Below, piece after piece: positions 8,424-16,903 of a stretch of DNA of 64,000 nucleotides (position 1 is its first letter; each line of letters begins with the position of its first letter). The stretch is taken from positions 3,038,001 to 3,102,000 of the forward strand of contig NZ_CP043959.1 in the NCBI RefSeq assembly GCF_008632955.1. Reading direction: 5' to 3'. Below the pieces are notes generated by a model. The model did no database searches. It had not been told where the DNA came from and saw nothing but the letters and a program-made list of their open reading frames with translations. The stretch comes from Streptomyces tendae. Its GTDB lineage: Bacteria; Actinomycetota; Actinomycetes; Streptomycetales; Streptomycetaceae. Both the position numbers and the translations under genes were made by a program.

Positions 8424-9391
8424 GCGGCGCTCCTCAGCGCGAGCAGGTCGGACAGGGCGTGCACGGTGCGCAGGGTGGGCACGGGGACACCCGTGATCTC
8501 CGCCAGCTCGACCACGGCCGCGAGCAGCACGTCGAGCTCCAGCGGTTTGCCGCGCTCCAGGTCCTGGAGCGTGGAGGTGCGGTGGTCGCCGACCTTCTCG
8601 GCGCCGGCCAGCCGCCGTTCGATGGAGACGCCGACCTCGCAGCCGAGGGCGTGGGCGACCGCCAGGGTCTCGGTCATCATCGTCTCGATGACCCGCCGGG
8701 TGCCGCCGTGGTGGCACATCTGCCGCATGGTGGCCCGCACCAGCGCGCTGATCGGGTTGAAGGAGATGTTGCCCAGCAGCTTGAGCCAGATGTCGTTGCG
8801 CAGGTCCGTCTCGACCGGGCACTTCAGGCCGCCGGCCCGCATCGCCTCGCTCAACTCGCGGCAGCGCGCGGAGACGCCGCGGTCGGGCTCGCCGATCGAG
8901 AAGCGGGTGCCTTCGACATGGCGGACGACACCGGGCCGTTCGAGTTCGGTGGCGGCGTACACCACGCAGCCGACGGCCCGTTCGGGCGCCAGCACCGCAC
9001 TGACCGCCCCGCCGGGGTCCACGCTCTCCAGGCGGCGGCCGTCGTACGGGCCGCCGTGCCGGTGGAAGTACCACCAGGGGATGCCGTTCTGGGCCGCCAC
9101 CACGGCGGTCGTGCCGTGCAGCAGCGGCTCGACCAGCGGCCCGCACGCCGCGTACGAGTTGGCCTTCAGACCCAGGAACACGTAGTCGACCGGGCCGACC
9201 TCGGCCGGGTCGTCGGTGGCACGGGGACGCGCGGTGAAGTCACCGCGCGGGCTGAGCACCCGGACCCCGTCCTGCCGCATGGCCGCCAGATGCGGTCCGC
9301 GGGCGATGAGATGCACGTCGGCGCCCGCACGGTGGAGCGCGGCACCGACGTAGGCGCCGATCGCCCCGGCGCCGAGGACTGCGACTTTCAT
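8420..9391 (-). CDS. 2-dehydropantoate 2-reductase family protein (PanE/ApbA-like)
   Basis: A 323-residue NADPH-dependent reductase of the ketopantoate reductase family. The N-terminal Rossmann motif is VAVLGAGAIGAYVGAALHRAG (near residues 3-23). The family's NGIP segment and the C-terminal domain (NDIWLKLLGNISFNPISAL) follow. The catalytic Lys and Asn of PanE appear in LKANSYA and WLKLLGNISFNP. It is the first gene of the formate dehydrogenase operon (4-base overlap with the catalytic subunit), so it may reduce another 2-oxo acid rather than serve coenzyme A synthesis; that is inference from position only. Its promoter region is shared with the divergent MFS gene and contains a predicted operator. 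Confidence 0.88.
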   Translation of the reverse strand: MKVAVLGAGAIGAYVGAALHRAGADVHLIARGPHLAAMRQDGVRVLSPRGDFTARPRATDDPAEVGPVDYVFLGLKANSYAACGPLVEPLLHGTTAVVAAQNGIPWWYFHRHGGPYDGRRLESVDPGGAVSAVLAPERAVGCVVYAATELERPGVVRHVEGTRFSIGEPDRGVSARCRELSEAMRAGGLKCPVETDLRNDIWLKLLGNISFNPISALVRATMRQMCHHGGTRRVIETMMTETLAVAHALGCEVGVSIERRLAGAEKVGDHRTSTLQDLERGKPLELDVLLAAVVELAEITGVPVPTLRTVHALSDLLALRSAA

Positions 9392-9450
9392 GGCGAAGGG
9401 AGCTCCGTTCGGTCGAGGGATACCGAAGAACCGGGAGAATCGCCGAATCT

Positions 9451-9474
9451 CTGTCGACGAAATATTGTCTACAG
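9451..9474. promoter_or_regulatory. Predicted GntR-type operator in the divergent panE-like/oxlT-like promoter
   Basis: CTGTCGAC (9451-9458), eight spacer bases, then GTCTACAG (9467-9474) form a dyad with one mismatch. The core GTCGACGAA (9453-9461) recurs at 12393 as GTAGACGAA and at 41786 as GTCGACGAA. The GTCTAC half fits the GT-N(2,3)-AC core common to FadR/FCD-type GntR regulators. Position in a divergent promoter suggests control of both sides. Confidence 0.5.
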
Positions 9475-9570
9475 TATGGAAGCAAGGCCGACAAGGCTTT
9501 GTGCAGTACCGGTGGTTGTCTGCTCAACCGTCTTCTCAAGGGGCGGGTCACTCCCTACGGTTGGGGACTC

Positions 9571-10923
9571 ATGAGTCCCCCCGTCGCACCGCCGGGCTGG
9601 AGCCGCTGGCTCGTACCGCCCGCCGCACTCGCCGTACACCTCTCCATCGGCCAGGCCTACGCCTGGAGCGTGTTCAAGCCGCCGCTGGAGTCCGCGCTCG
9701 ACCTCAGCGGCACCCAGAGCGCCCTGCCCTTCCAGCTCGGCATCGTGATGCTCGGGCTGTCCGCCGCCTTCGGGGGCACCCTCGTCGAACGCCGGGGCCC
9801 GCGCTGGGCGATGACCGTCGCCCTGATCTGCTTCTCCTCCGGCTTCCTGCTCTCCGCGCTCGGCGCGGCCACCGAGCAGTACTGGCTGATCGTCTTCGGC
9901 TACGGCTTCGTCGGCGGCATCGGCCTGGGCATCGGCTACATCTCGCCCGTCTCGACGCTCATCAAGTGGTTCCCGGACCGGCCCGGCATGGCCACCGGCA
10001 TCGCCATCATGGGCTTCGGCGGCGGCGCGCTGATCGCCTCCCCCTGGTCGGCGCAGATGCTCGAATCCTTCGGTACCGACAACGTTGGCATCGCGTACGC
10101 CTTCCTCGTGCACGGGCTGACGTACGCCGTCTTCATGTCGCTCGGCGTGCTGCTGGTGCGGGTGCCGCCCACCGCCCGGCCGACGGCCGACGCGCCCGCC
10201 GTCACCACCGGACCGCAGGTCTCCGCCCGGTCCGCCGTGCGCACCCCGCAGTTCTGGCTGCTGTGGCTCGTGCTCTGCATGAACGTGACCGCCGGCATCG
10301 GCATCCTGGAGAAGGCCGCGCCGATGATCACCGACTTCTTCGCGGACACCTCCGCGCCGGTGTCGGCCACGGCCGCCGCCGGGTTCGTCGCCCTGCTGTC
10401 CGCCGCCAACATGGCGGGCCGCATCGGCTGGTCCACCACCTCCGACCTCATCGGCCGGAAGAACATCTACCGCGTCTACCTCGGCGTCGGCGCGCTGATG
10501 TACGCCCTCATCTGGTCGCTGGGCGACTCCTCCAAGCCGCTGTTCGTGCTGGCCGCGCTCGTCATCCTGTCCTTCTACGGAGGTGGCTTCGCGACGGTCC
10601 CCGCCTACCTCAAGGACCTGTTCGGCACCTACCAGGTGGGCGCCATCCACGGCCGGCTGCTCACCGCCTGGTCCACGGCCGGCGTCCTTGGACCGCTCAT
10701 CGTCAACTGGGTCGCCGACCGGCAGGAGGAGGCCGGCAAGCACGGTCCGTCCCTCTACGGGGTGTCCCTGGTCGTCATGATCGGGCTGCTGGTCGTCGGC
10801 TTCGTCGCCAACGAACTGGTCCGCCCCGTCCACCCCCGCCACCACGAACCCGCCGCCGGCACCCCGGCCGGGACCCGGAAGGAGGCCGCCGATGACCGGC
10901 GACAGCAGTCAGAGTCCGCCTGA
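9571..10923 (+). CDS. OFA-family MFS transporter (oxalate/formate antiporter type)
   Basis: A 450-residue, 12-helix major facilitator. It opens with the OFA signature region HLSIGQAYAWSVFKPPLE and has GGIGLGIGYISPVSTLIKWF, a hallmark of oxalate:formate antiporter-family carriers. The last part is FYGGGFATVPAYLKDLFGTY followed by GAIHGRLLTAWS. I chose the ATG at 9571 (MSPPVAPPGW), just after GGGGACTC, as the family starts here. It overlaps the following small gene by 32 bases. The neighbouring formate dehydrogenase operon and a promoter element shared with the oxalate operon at 41.7 kb suggest an oxalate or formate substrate, though pyruvate or other small carboxylates cannot be excluded. Confidence 0.88.
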   Translation: MSPPVAPPGWSRWLVPPAALAVHLSIGQAYAWSVFKPPLESALDLSGTQSALPFQLGIVMLGLSAAFGGTLVERRGPRWAMTVALICFSSGFLLSALGAATEQYWLIVFGYGFVGGIGLGIGYISPVSTLIKWFPDRPGMATGIAIMGFGGGALIASPWSAQMLESFGTDNVGIAYAFLVHGLTYAVFMSLGVLLVRVPPTARPTADAPAVTTGPQVSARSAVRTPQFWLLWLVLCMNVTAGIGILEKAAPMITDFFADTSAPVSATAAAGFVALLSAANMAGRIGWSTTSDLIGRKNIYRVYLGVGALMYALIWSLGDSSKPLFVLAALVILSFYGGGFATVPAYLKDLFGTYQVGAIHGRLLTAWSTAGVLGPLIVNWVADRQEEAGKHGPSLYGVSLVVMIGLLVVGFVANELVRPVHPRHHEPAAGTPAGTRKEAADDRRQQSESA

Positions 10924-11032
10924 GCCCGACCGCCGCGCGCTGATCGCCTTCTCCTGGTTCTGGGTGGGCCTCCCGCTCGCCTACGGCCTGTACGAGCTGG
11001 TGCGCAAGGCGACACAGCTGTTCACCGGGTGA
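10892..11032 (+). CDS. MFS transporter small subunit (46 residues)
   Basis: A short gene starting inside the end of the OFA carrier gene. The product is MTGDSSQSPPEPDRRALIAF followed by a hydrophobic stretch, SWFWVGLPLAYGLYELVRKA, and TQLFTG. A perfect AAGGAGG lies six bases before its ATG. The single membrane helix rich in W, F, G and Y right after an OFA carrier matches the small-subunit proteins that accompany such carriers in actinobacteria. It probably assembles with or stabilises the carrier; the mechanism is not known to me. It overlaps the carrier by 32 bases in another frame, so it is translationally coupled. Confidence 0.82.
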   Translation: MTGDSSQSPPEPDRRALIAFSWFWVGLPLAYGLYELVRKATQLFTG

Positions 11033-11051
11033 CCGGCCGGTAGCCGAGGGG

Positions 11052-11117
11052 ACGGGCGCGGGGACGCCTGCCGGAGCCTTCCGGCGGCTGACGGAAGCCG
11101 ACAAGCCTCGCGCCCGT
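11052..11117 (+). terminator. Possible terminator after the OFA carrier pair
   Basis: ACGGGCGCG (11052-11060) pairs with CGCGCCCGT (11109-11117), which is followed by TTTC. The loop contains a smaller GCCGGA/TCCGGC hairpin. It lies 20 bases after the small-subunit gene. Confidence 0.45.
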
Positions 11118-11201
11118 TTCCTGTCGCTTCACCTGCGGTCGTACCCGTGAGTCACTGATCAGACTGGTGCATCCCGCAACCGGATCACCAAGGGGATCAC
11201 C

Positions 11202-12158
11202 ATGAGCGGCTCGCGCATCACCGCCGTCGGCCACTACCAGCCCGCCCGGGTCCTGACCAACGAGGACCTGGCGGGCATGGTCGACACCAGCGACGCGTGG
11301 ATCACGAGCCGGGTGGGCATCCGTACCCGTCACATCGCCGGGCCCGACGAGCCCGTCGACGAACTGGCCGCGCACGCCGCCGCCAAGGCGCTCGCCGCGG
11401 CCGGCCGCACGCCCGCCGAGATCGACCTGGTCCTGGTCGCCACCTCCACCGCGATCGACCGCTCGCCCAACATGGCCGCCCGGGTCGCCGCCCGCCTCGG
11501 CATGCCCCACCCCGCCGTGATGGACGTCAACGTGGTGTGCGCCGGCTTCACCCACGCCCTCGCCACCGCCGACCACGCCGTGCGGGCCGGCGGGGCGCGG
11601 CGGGTGCTGGTGATCGGCGCGGACAAGATGTCCGAGGTGACCGACTGGACCGACCGCACCACCTGCGTCCTGGTCGGCGACGGGGCGGGCGCGGCCGTCG
11701 TGGAGGCGACCGAGGCGGGCGCGGAGGGTGCCGGGGCCGGCATCGGGCCGGTGCTGTGGGGTTCGGCGCCCGACATGGGGAACGCGGTGCGGATCGAGGG
11801 GACTCCGCCGCGGTTCGCGCAGGAGGGACAGAGCGTCTACCGCTGGGCGACCACCCGGCTGCCGGAGTTCGCCCGGCAGGCGTGCGAGAAGGCGGGGCTG
11901 ACGCCCGAGGACCTCGCCGCGGTGGTGCTGCACCAGGCCAACCTGCGGATCGTCGAACCCCTCGCGCGCAGGATCGGCGCCGTCAACGCGGTGGTCGCGC
12001 GGGACGTCGTCGACTCCGGCAACACGTCGGCCGCGAGCATTCCGCTCGCCTTCTCCAAACTCGTCGAGCAGGGGGCCGTGTCGACCGGGGACCCGGTGCT
12101 GCTGTTCGGGTTCGGCGGGAACCTGTCGTACGCGGGGCAGGTCGTGCGGTGCCCTTGA
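11202..12158 (+). CDS. 3-oxoacyl-ACP synthase III-like protein (KAS III/FabH family)
   Basis: A 318-residue thiolase-fold enzyme of normal KAS III length. The catalytic triad is intact: Cys113 in VNVVCAGF, His in VVLHQANLRI and Asn in DSGNTSAAS. WITSRVGIRTRHIA and LFGFGGNLSYAGQVV are also typical. KAS III enzymes condense an acyl-CoA starter with malonyl-ACP. No other fatty acid or polyketide genes lie nearby, so this is a stand-alone paralogue and its substrate is open; it need not be the housekeeping FabH. It lies between the OFA carrier and the GntR gene in the same direction. Confidence 0.88.
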   Translation: MSGSRITAVGHYQPARVLTNEDLAGMVDTSDAWITSRVGIRTRHIAGPDEPVDELAAHAAAKALAAAGRTPAEIDLVLVATSTAIDRSPNMAARVAARLGMPHPAVMDVNVVCAGFTHALATADHAVRAGGARRVLVIGADKMSEVTDWTDRTTCVLVGDGAGAAVVEATEAGAEGAGAGIGPVLWGSAPDMGNAVRIEGTPPRFAQEGQSVYRWATTRLPEFARQACEKAGLTPEDLAAVVLHQANLRIVEPLARRIGAVNAVVARDVVDSGNTSAASIPLAFSKLVEQGAVSTGDPVLLFGFGGNLSYAGQVVRCP

Positions 12159-12160
12159 GG

Positions 12161-12345
12161 GGGCGCCTTGTCGGAGTGGTGCCGTCGAGCGGGCGCCTTG
12201 TCGGAGTGGTGCCGTCGAGCGGGCGGGGCCTCGGGGTGTGCTCCTGGACGGGGCCGTCCTCGGGGTGTGCGCTTGCACGGGCTGTCCTCAGCGATGTGCC
12301 TTGGGCGGGCCGTCATTACCGGTGCCCTTGAGCGGGCCCGGGTCG
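12161..12345 (+). repeat. Intergenic tandem repeats with a perfect 30-base duplication
   Basis: Bases 12161-12190 and 12191-12220 are identical 30-base units beginning GGGCGCCTTGTCGGAG. Four or five decayed units of 27-30 bases follow (recognisable by GGGGTGTGC and GTGCCTTGGGCGGGCCGTC) up to about 12345. The unit also resembles the last bases of the preceding gene, as if the array grew out of that gene's 3' end. No protein or clear terminator explains it. Confidence 0.8.
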
Positions 12346-12390
12346 GTGTGACGAGAGCAACCCGGCCGGAGGCCGGTGCCGCGCCGTAGA

Positions 12391-12408
12391 CTGTAGACGA
12401 AAGACAAT
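12391..12408. promoter_or_regulatory. Predicted operator in front of the GntR gene
   Basis: CTGTAGACGAAAGACAAT, 72 bases before the GntR start. CTGTAGAC is the exact reverse complement of the right half (GTCTACAG) of the element at 9451-9474, and GTAGACGAA matches GTCGACGAA there and at 41786. This suggests that the GntR protein controls its own gene and the two oxalate/formate promoters. Confidence 0.45.
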
Positions 12409-12479
12409 CACCACCCAGGACGTCTGCGGTGTCACCGGCCCGTTCGCCGGGTGCACGGGCGCCGCCGAGGAGGGGACCG

Positions 12480-13156
12480 ATGTTGTCGACAGGACTGCCC
12501 CAGGGGGCGGTGCCCCGGCTCGAACGGCCGGGTCCGCTGCGCGACCGCGTCTACGAGGCACTGCTCGAACTCATCACCACCCGCGCCCTCCGGCCGGGCC
12601 AGCACCTCGTCGAGAGCGAACTCGCGGGCCACCTCGGCGTGTCCCGCCAGCCGGTGCGCGAGGCGTTGCAGCGCCTCAACACCGAGGGCTGGGTCGACCT
12701 GCGTCCCGCCCAGGGCGCGTTCGTGCACGAGCCGACGGAGGAGGAGGCCGACCAACTCCTCACCGTCCGCACCCTGTTGGAGGCGGAGGCGGCCCGGCTG
12801 GCCGCGAGCAACGCGGACAGCGAAGGGGTGCGGGCCCTGGAGGGGATCCTCGCCGAGGGCTCGGGGCCGTCGAGGCCGACGACGTGGACGCCGCCGTGGC
12901 GCTCAACGCCCGTTTCCACGCCAAGGTGATGGAGCTGGCCGGCAACGCCGTGCTCGCCGAACTGGCCGCCCAGGTCGACCGGCGGGTGCGCTGGTACTAC
13001 ACGCCGGTCGCCCGGCAGCGCGGCGCCCAGTCCTGGGTGGAGCACCGGGAGTTGATCGCGGCGATCGCCGCGCGCGACGAGCAGTCGGCGACCCGCCTGA
13101 TGCGGGAGCACACCGAGCACACCCGCCGGTCGTACCACGCCCGGACGGACGGCTGA
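12480..13156 (+). CDS. GntR-family (FCD/FadR type) regulator, split by a single-base frameshift
   Basis: The first part (frame of the ATG at 12480, RBS GAGGAGGGG) encodes the GntR winged helix: LRDRVYEALLELI, LVESELAGHLGVSRQPVREA and VDLRPAQGAFVHEP. The second part, in another frame and ending at 13156, is the FCD ligand domain: NARFHAKVMELAGN, WYYTPVARQRG and LIAAIAARDEQSATRLMREH (the metal-binding His pattern fits). Adding one G to the GGGG run at 12863-12866 joins them through EGSGAVEADDVDAAVALNAR into a normal protein of about 225 residues. I take this as a sequencing undercall, though a true null allele is possible. It is the likely regulator of the oxalate/formate genes. Confidence 0.82.
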
Positions 13157-13310
13157 GGAGCCACGAAGCCTACGGGTTTCCGGCCAGACCGCGGGCGGTC
13201 CGGGCGAGTCGAGCCCGCCCCGCCCGTCGGCGCGCGGCACCGCACGATGCCTGGTCCCGACGCGTCCGAACCCGTACCGACCGGGTCCTCCCGGGGCCCC
13301 GCGCCCCCCT

Positions 13311-13336
13311 CTTTGTCCTGAGAGTGGAAAAAGTAG
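13311..13336. promoter_or_regulatory. Predicted ROK operator (site 1), upstream of the ROK regulator gene
   Basis: CTTTGTCC-N7-GGAAAAAG, an imperfect dyad (7 of 8 pairs), followed by TAG. The same 26-base layout, with identical outer nine-base blocks, occurs at 21367-21392 before the secreted ThuA/DUF1080 gene. About 45 bases downstream, CTACTTTCCC is a partial inverted copy of GGAAAAAGTAG. It is the main landmark in the 301-base gap between the GntR and ROK genes, where no gene is seen. Confidence 0.5.
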
Positions 13337-13457
13337 GGGGCAATTCCTGCGCGACTTCTTCCCACCTCCGGCAGGCGCTGCTACTTTCCCATCCGAAAGC
13401 ACGCCACACACGTGGCCGGAATCCGGCGCGCACAGCCGACGAGGCGGGGAGGGGCTC

Positions 13458-14647
13458 GTGAGACGCATGACAGCGCGACCCGCGAACGCCCATCAGGCAC
13501 GACTGCTCAGGCTGCTGCGCGACGGCGGACCCAACTCCCGTGCCCAGCTGGGCGACCAGGTCGACCTGTCCCGGTCGAAGCTGGCCGTGGAGGTGGACCG
13601 GCTGCTGGAGACGGAACTCGTCGTGGCCGACGGACTCGCCGCCTCGCGCGGCGGCCGCCGCTCCCACAACATCCGCCTCAACCCGCACCTGCGCTTCCTC
13701 GGCGTCGACATCGGCGCGACCTCGGTCGACGTCGCCGTCACCAACGCCGAACTGGAGATCCTCGGACACATCAACCAGCCGATGGACGTGCGCGAGGGAC
13801 CGGTCGCGGTCTTCGAGCAGGTGCTGGCCATGGCCGCCAAGCTGAGGGCCACCGGGCTCGCGGAAGGGTTCGACGGCGCCGGCATCGGCGTCCCCGGACC
13901 GGTCCGCTTCCCCGAGGGCATCCCGGTGGCGCCGCCGATCATGCCCGGCTGGGACGGCTTCCCCGTGCGGGAGGCGCTCAGCCAGGAGCTCGGCTGCCCG
14001 GTCATGGTCGACAACGACGTGAACCTCATGGCGCTCGGGGAGCAGCACGCGGGCGTCGCCCGCACCGTCGCCGACTTCCTCTGCGTCAAGATCGGCACAG
14101 GCATCGGCTGCGGCATCGTCGTCGGCGGTGACGTCTACCGCGGCACGACGGGCAGCGCGGGCGACATCGGGCACATCCAGGCCGTGCCCGACGGCCGTCC
14201 GTGCGCCTGCGGCAACCGGGGCTGCCTGGAGGCGCACTTCTCCGGCGCGGCACTGGCCCGGGACGCGACGGAGGCCGCCGAACAGCGGCTCTCCGCCGAA
14301 CTCGCCACCCGGCTGGAGGCGAACGGCACGCTCAGCGCCGTCGACGTCGCCGCCGCGGCCGCCGCCGGTGACGCCACCGCCCTCGACCTGATCCGTGAGG
14401 CGGCAACCGCACCGGTCAGGTCATCGCCGGCCTGGTCAGCTTCTTCAACCCCGGCCTGGTGGTGATCGGCGGCGGGGTGACCGGCCTCGGCCACACCCTG
14501 CTCGCCGCGATCCGCACCCAGGTCTACCGCGGCTCGCTGCCCCTGGCGACGGGCAACCTGCCCATCGTCCTGGGGGAGTTGGGCCCCACCGCCGGTGTCA
14601 TCGGCGCGGCCCGTCTCATCAGCGACCACCTGTTCTCACCCGCGTAG
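13458..14647 (+). CDS. ROK-family transcriptional regulator (NagC/XylR type), split by a single-base frameshift
   Basis: An N-terminal winged helix (ARLLRLLRDGGPNSRAQLGD, then LSRSKLAVEVDRLLE) is followed by the ROK sugar-kinase-like fold: FLGVDIGATSVDVAV, VPGPVRFPEG, VDNDVNLMALGEQ and the zinc site CACGNRGCLEAHFSG. The frame breaks after IREA and resumes as VVIGGGVTGLGHTLLAAIR to 14647. Adding one G at 14402-14403 gives IREAGNRTGQVIAGLVSFFN and a normal protein of about 396 residues, so I suspect a sequencing undercall. Start: GTG at 13458, just after GGGGAGGGGC. It probably represses the adjacent sugar importer and catabolic genes and binds CTTTGTCC-N7-GGAAAAAG. Confidence 0.85.
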
Positions 14648-15300
14648 GCCCACGCCGGGGCGGCACCCGCCGCGACCGGCCCTCAGCACCACCCGGCGCG
14701 GACCAACCCGCCCGGCACCAGCACCACCCGGGACGGGTCCGCCCGCCCGGCACCAGCACCGACCGGGGCGAGTGCACCGCCCGGCACCACTCGGCGCGGG
14801 CCCGCCCGCACCGACCCGGACTGCACCACCGCCGGCACGGGCGCCGTCCCGTACCGGCACGCAGGCACCACCCGCCGGCGCGGCACCACACCCTCGCCGG
14901 CGCGCAAGGCACCACCTCGCCGGTGCGACAGCCAGCCGCACCGGCACGGACCGCACGACCCGCCGGGGCGGAAGCCGCCCGTTCCGGCACGCGAGGCACG
15001 ACCCGCCGGGGCGAGCGCTGTCCGGTACCGGCGGTGCACGGCACCAACCGTGCCGGTGCGGAAGCCACTCGCACCCGCACGGACCGCACGACCCGCCGGG
15101 CGGAAGCCGCCCGTTCCGGCGGTGGAACGCACCACCCGTCGACGCGGGGCGCCGCCCCGTACCCGTACGAGCCGCACCACCCGCCGGCGCGGGAGCCACC
15201 CCGCCCCGGTGCGAGCCGCATCACCCGTCCCGAAACCACACCACGCCGCCGCTCAGCTCCGCCCTGCCAGAAAACGCTTGCCCCGCGCGGGGCCGGTAGA
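14648..15300 (+). repeat. GGCACC-periodic intergenic repeat array
   Basis: About 650 bases with no supportable gene. GGCACC, GCACCAC or CCGCACGACC blocks recur every 20-30 bases, mixed with CCGCCGG. The clearest pair is 14945-14988 and 15078-15120, a 43/44-base direct repeat that differs by one G in a GGGG/GGG run. All six frames give low-complexity protein with no domain. The array ends shortly before the ABC importer operon starts at 15383, so it may hold that operon's promoter or an attenuator, but no clear promoter can be read. Confidence 0.7.
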
Positions 15301-15382
15301 CAGCCGGCCCCCGTCAGGGGCCAGGCACCGCCTGCCCCGCGAGGGGCCACCGGCCCCGTACCGCCCGCCGAGGGGAATCCGC

Positions 15383-16903
15383 ATGGCACCAGAACCACCG
15401 CTGCTCACCATGTCCGGCATCACCAAGTCCTTCCCGGGAGTCCGGGCCCTGGACGGCGTCGACCTCGACGTCCAGGCCGGCGAGGTGCACTGCCTGCTCG
15501 GCCAGAACGGCGCCGGCAAGTCCACCCTCATCAAGGTGCTGGCCGGCGCCCACCAGCCCGACACGGGCACGATCCGCTGGCGCGGCGACGACGTCACCCT
15601 GCGCTCGCCGATCGCCGCCATGCGCCTCGGCATCGCCACCATCTACCAGGAACTCGACCTGGTGGAGCACCTGTCGGTCGCGGAGAACGTCCACCTCGGC
15701 CACGAACCCACCGCCGCCGGCTTCGTCGTCCGCGGACGCGCCGCCAAGGCGTCCACCGCCGACCTGCTGAAGCGGCTCGGGCACCCCGAGATCGACCCGG
15801 GCCGGCTGGTCGGCGACCTCTCCGCGGCGCACCAGCAGATCGTGTCGATGGCCCGCGCCCTCTCGCACGACGTACGGCTGATCGTGATGGACGAGCCGTC
15901 CGCCGCGCTCGACCCGGACGAGGTCGACAACCTCTTCCGCATCGTCGGCGACCTGACCGCCGAGGGCGTCGCCGTCGTCTACATCTCCCACCGGCTGGAG
16001 GAGATCCGCCGCATCGGCGACCGCGTGACCGTGCTGAAGGACGGCCGGGCGGTGGCCCGCGGGCTGCCCGCCAGGTCGACGCCCACCAGCGAGGTGGTCT
16101 CGCTGATGACGGGACGCAACGTCGAGTACGTCTTCCCGCCCCGCCCCGCCGCCGCACCGACCGCGGGCGAACCGGTGCTGACCGTCGAAAACCTGTCCCG
16201 GCAGGGCGAGTTCGCGCCACTCGACCTCCAGATCCGCCCCGGCGAGATCGTCGGTCTCGCCGGACTCGTCGGGTCCGGGCGGTCCGAGATCCTGGAGACC
16301 GTCTACGGCGCCCGCAAGCCGGACACCGGCCGGGTCCTCGTCGACGGCAAACCCCTCCGCCCGGGCAGCGTCCGCGCGGCCGTCCGCGCCGGACTCGGCC
16401 TCGCGCCCGAGGAACGCAAGGCGCAGGCCCTGCTGATGCTGGAGTCGGTCACCCGCAACGTGTCCGTCTCCTCGATGTCCCGCTTCGCACGGGCCGGCTG
16501 GATCGACCGCGGCGCCGAACTGGGGGCGGCGCGCGCGGCGGTCCGCGAACTCTCCCTGCGGCCCGACAACCCCGACGTGCCCGTGCGCACCCTGTCCGGC
16601 GGCAATCAGCAGAAGGCCGTGCTCGCCCGCTGGCTGCTGCGCGGCTGCCGGGTGCTGCTGCTCGACGAACCCACCCGGGGCGTCGACGTCGGCGCCCGCG
16701 CCGAACTGTACGCCGTCGTGAGGCGGCTGGCCGACGAGGGCCTCGCCGTGCTGCTGGTCTCCAGCGAGGTGCCCGAGGTCCTCGGCCTCGCCGACCGCGT
16801 CCTGGTGCTGCGCGAGGGCACCGTCGTCCACACGGCGCCCGCCCGCGAACTCGACGAACACCGTGTACTCGACCTGGTCATGGAAGGAAGCCCGGCGTCA
16901 TGA
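15383..16903 (+). CDS. Sugar ABC transporter ATP-binding protein (RbsA/MglA type, two ABC domains)
   Basis: A 506-residue tandem ATPase. The first domain has Walker A GQNGAGKSTLIK, a Q loop in IYQELDLVEH, the diverged signature LSAAHQQIVSMARAL and Walker B LIVMDEPSAALD. The second has a degenerate Walker A (GLVGSGRSE), signature LSGGNQQKAVLARWLL and Walker B VLLLDEPTRGVD. This asymmetry is normal in the carbohydrate (CUT2) importers for ribose, xylose or inositol. The ATG at 15383 follows GAGGGGAATCC; the open frame runs further upstream only through repeat sequence. It overlaps the permease by ATGA. Confidence 0.95.
   Translation: MAPEPPLLTMSGITKSFPGVRALDGVDLDVQAGEVHCLLGQNGAGKSTLIKVLAGAHQPDTGTIRWRGDDVTLRSPIAAMRLGIATIYQELDLVEHLSVAENVHLGHEPTAAGFVVRGRAAKASTADLLKRLGHPEIDPGRLVGDLSAAHQQIVSMARALSHDVRLIVMDEPSAALDPDEVDNLFRIVGDLTAEGVAVVYISHRLEEIRRIGDRVTVLKDGRAVARGLPARSTPTSEVVSLMTGRNVEYVFPPRPAAAPTAGEPVLTVENLSRQGEFAPLDLQIRPGEIVGLAGLVGSGRSEILETVYGARKPDTGRVLVDGKPLRPGSVRAAVRAGLGLAPEERKAQALLMLESVTRNVSVSSMSRFARAGWIDRGAELGAARAAVRELSLRPDNPDVPVRTLSGGNQQKAVLARWLLRGCRVLLLDEPTRGVDVGARAELYAVVRRLADEGLAVLLVSSEVPEVLGLADRVLVLREGTVVHTAPARELDEHRVLDLVMEGSPAS

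Noticed and set aside
13458-14647. Calling the ROK and GntR genes true pseudogenes
   Set aside because: Each needs only one base to be intact, codon use and motifs after the break are undamaged, and several other genes show the same -1 defect. A data error is more likely than recent inactivation of both regulators.
14619-15398. Open frames of up to 259 codons on both strands in the 14.65-15.3 kb array
   Set aside because: All frames are open because the DNA is almost all G and C in short repeats. The proteins are low complexity, start codons lack ribosome-binding sites, and the repeat units carry non-triplet indels.
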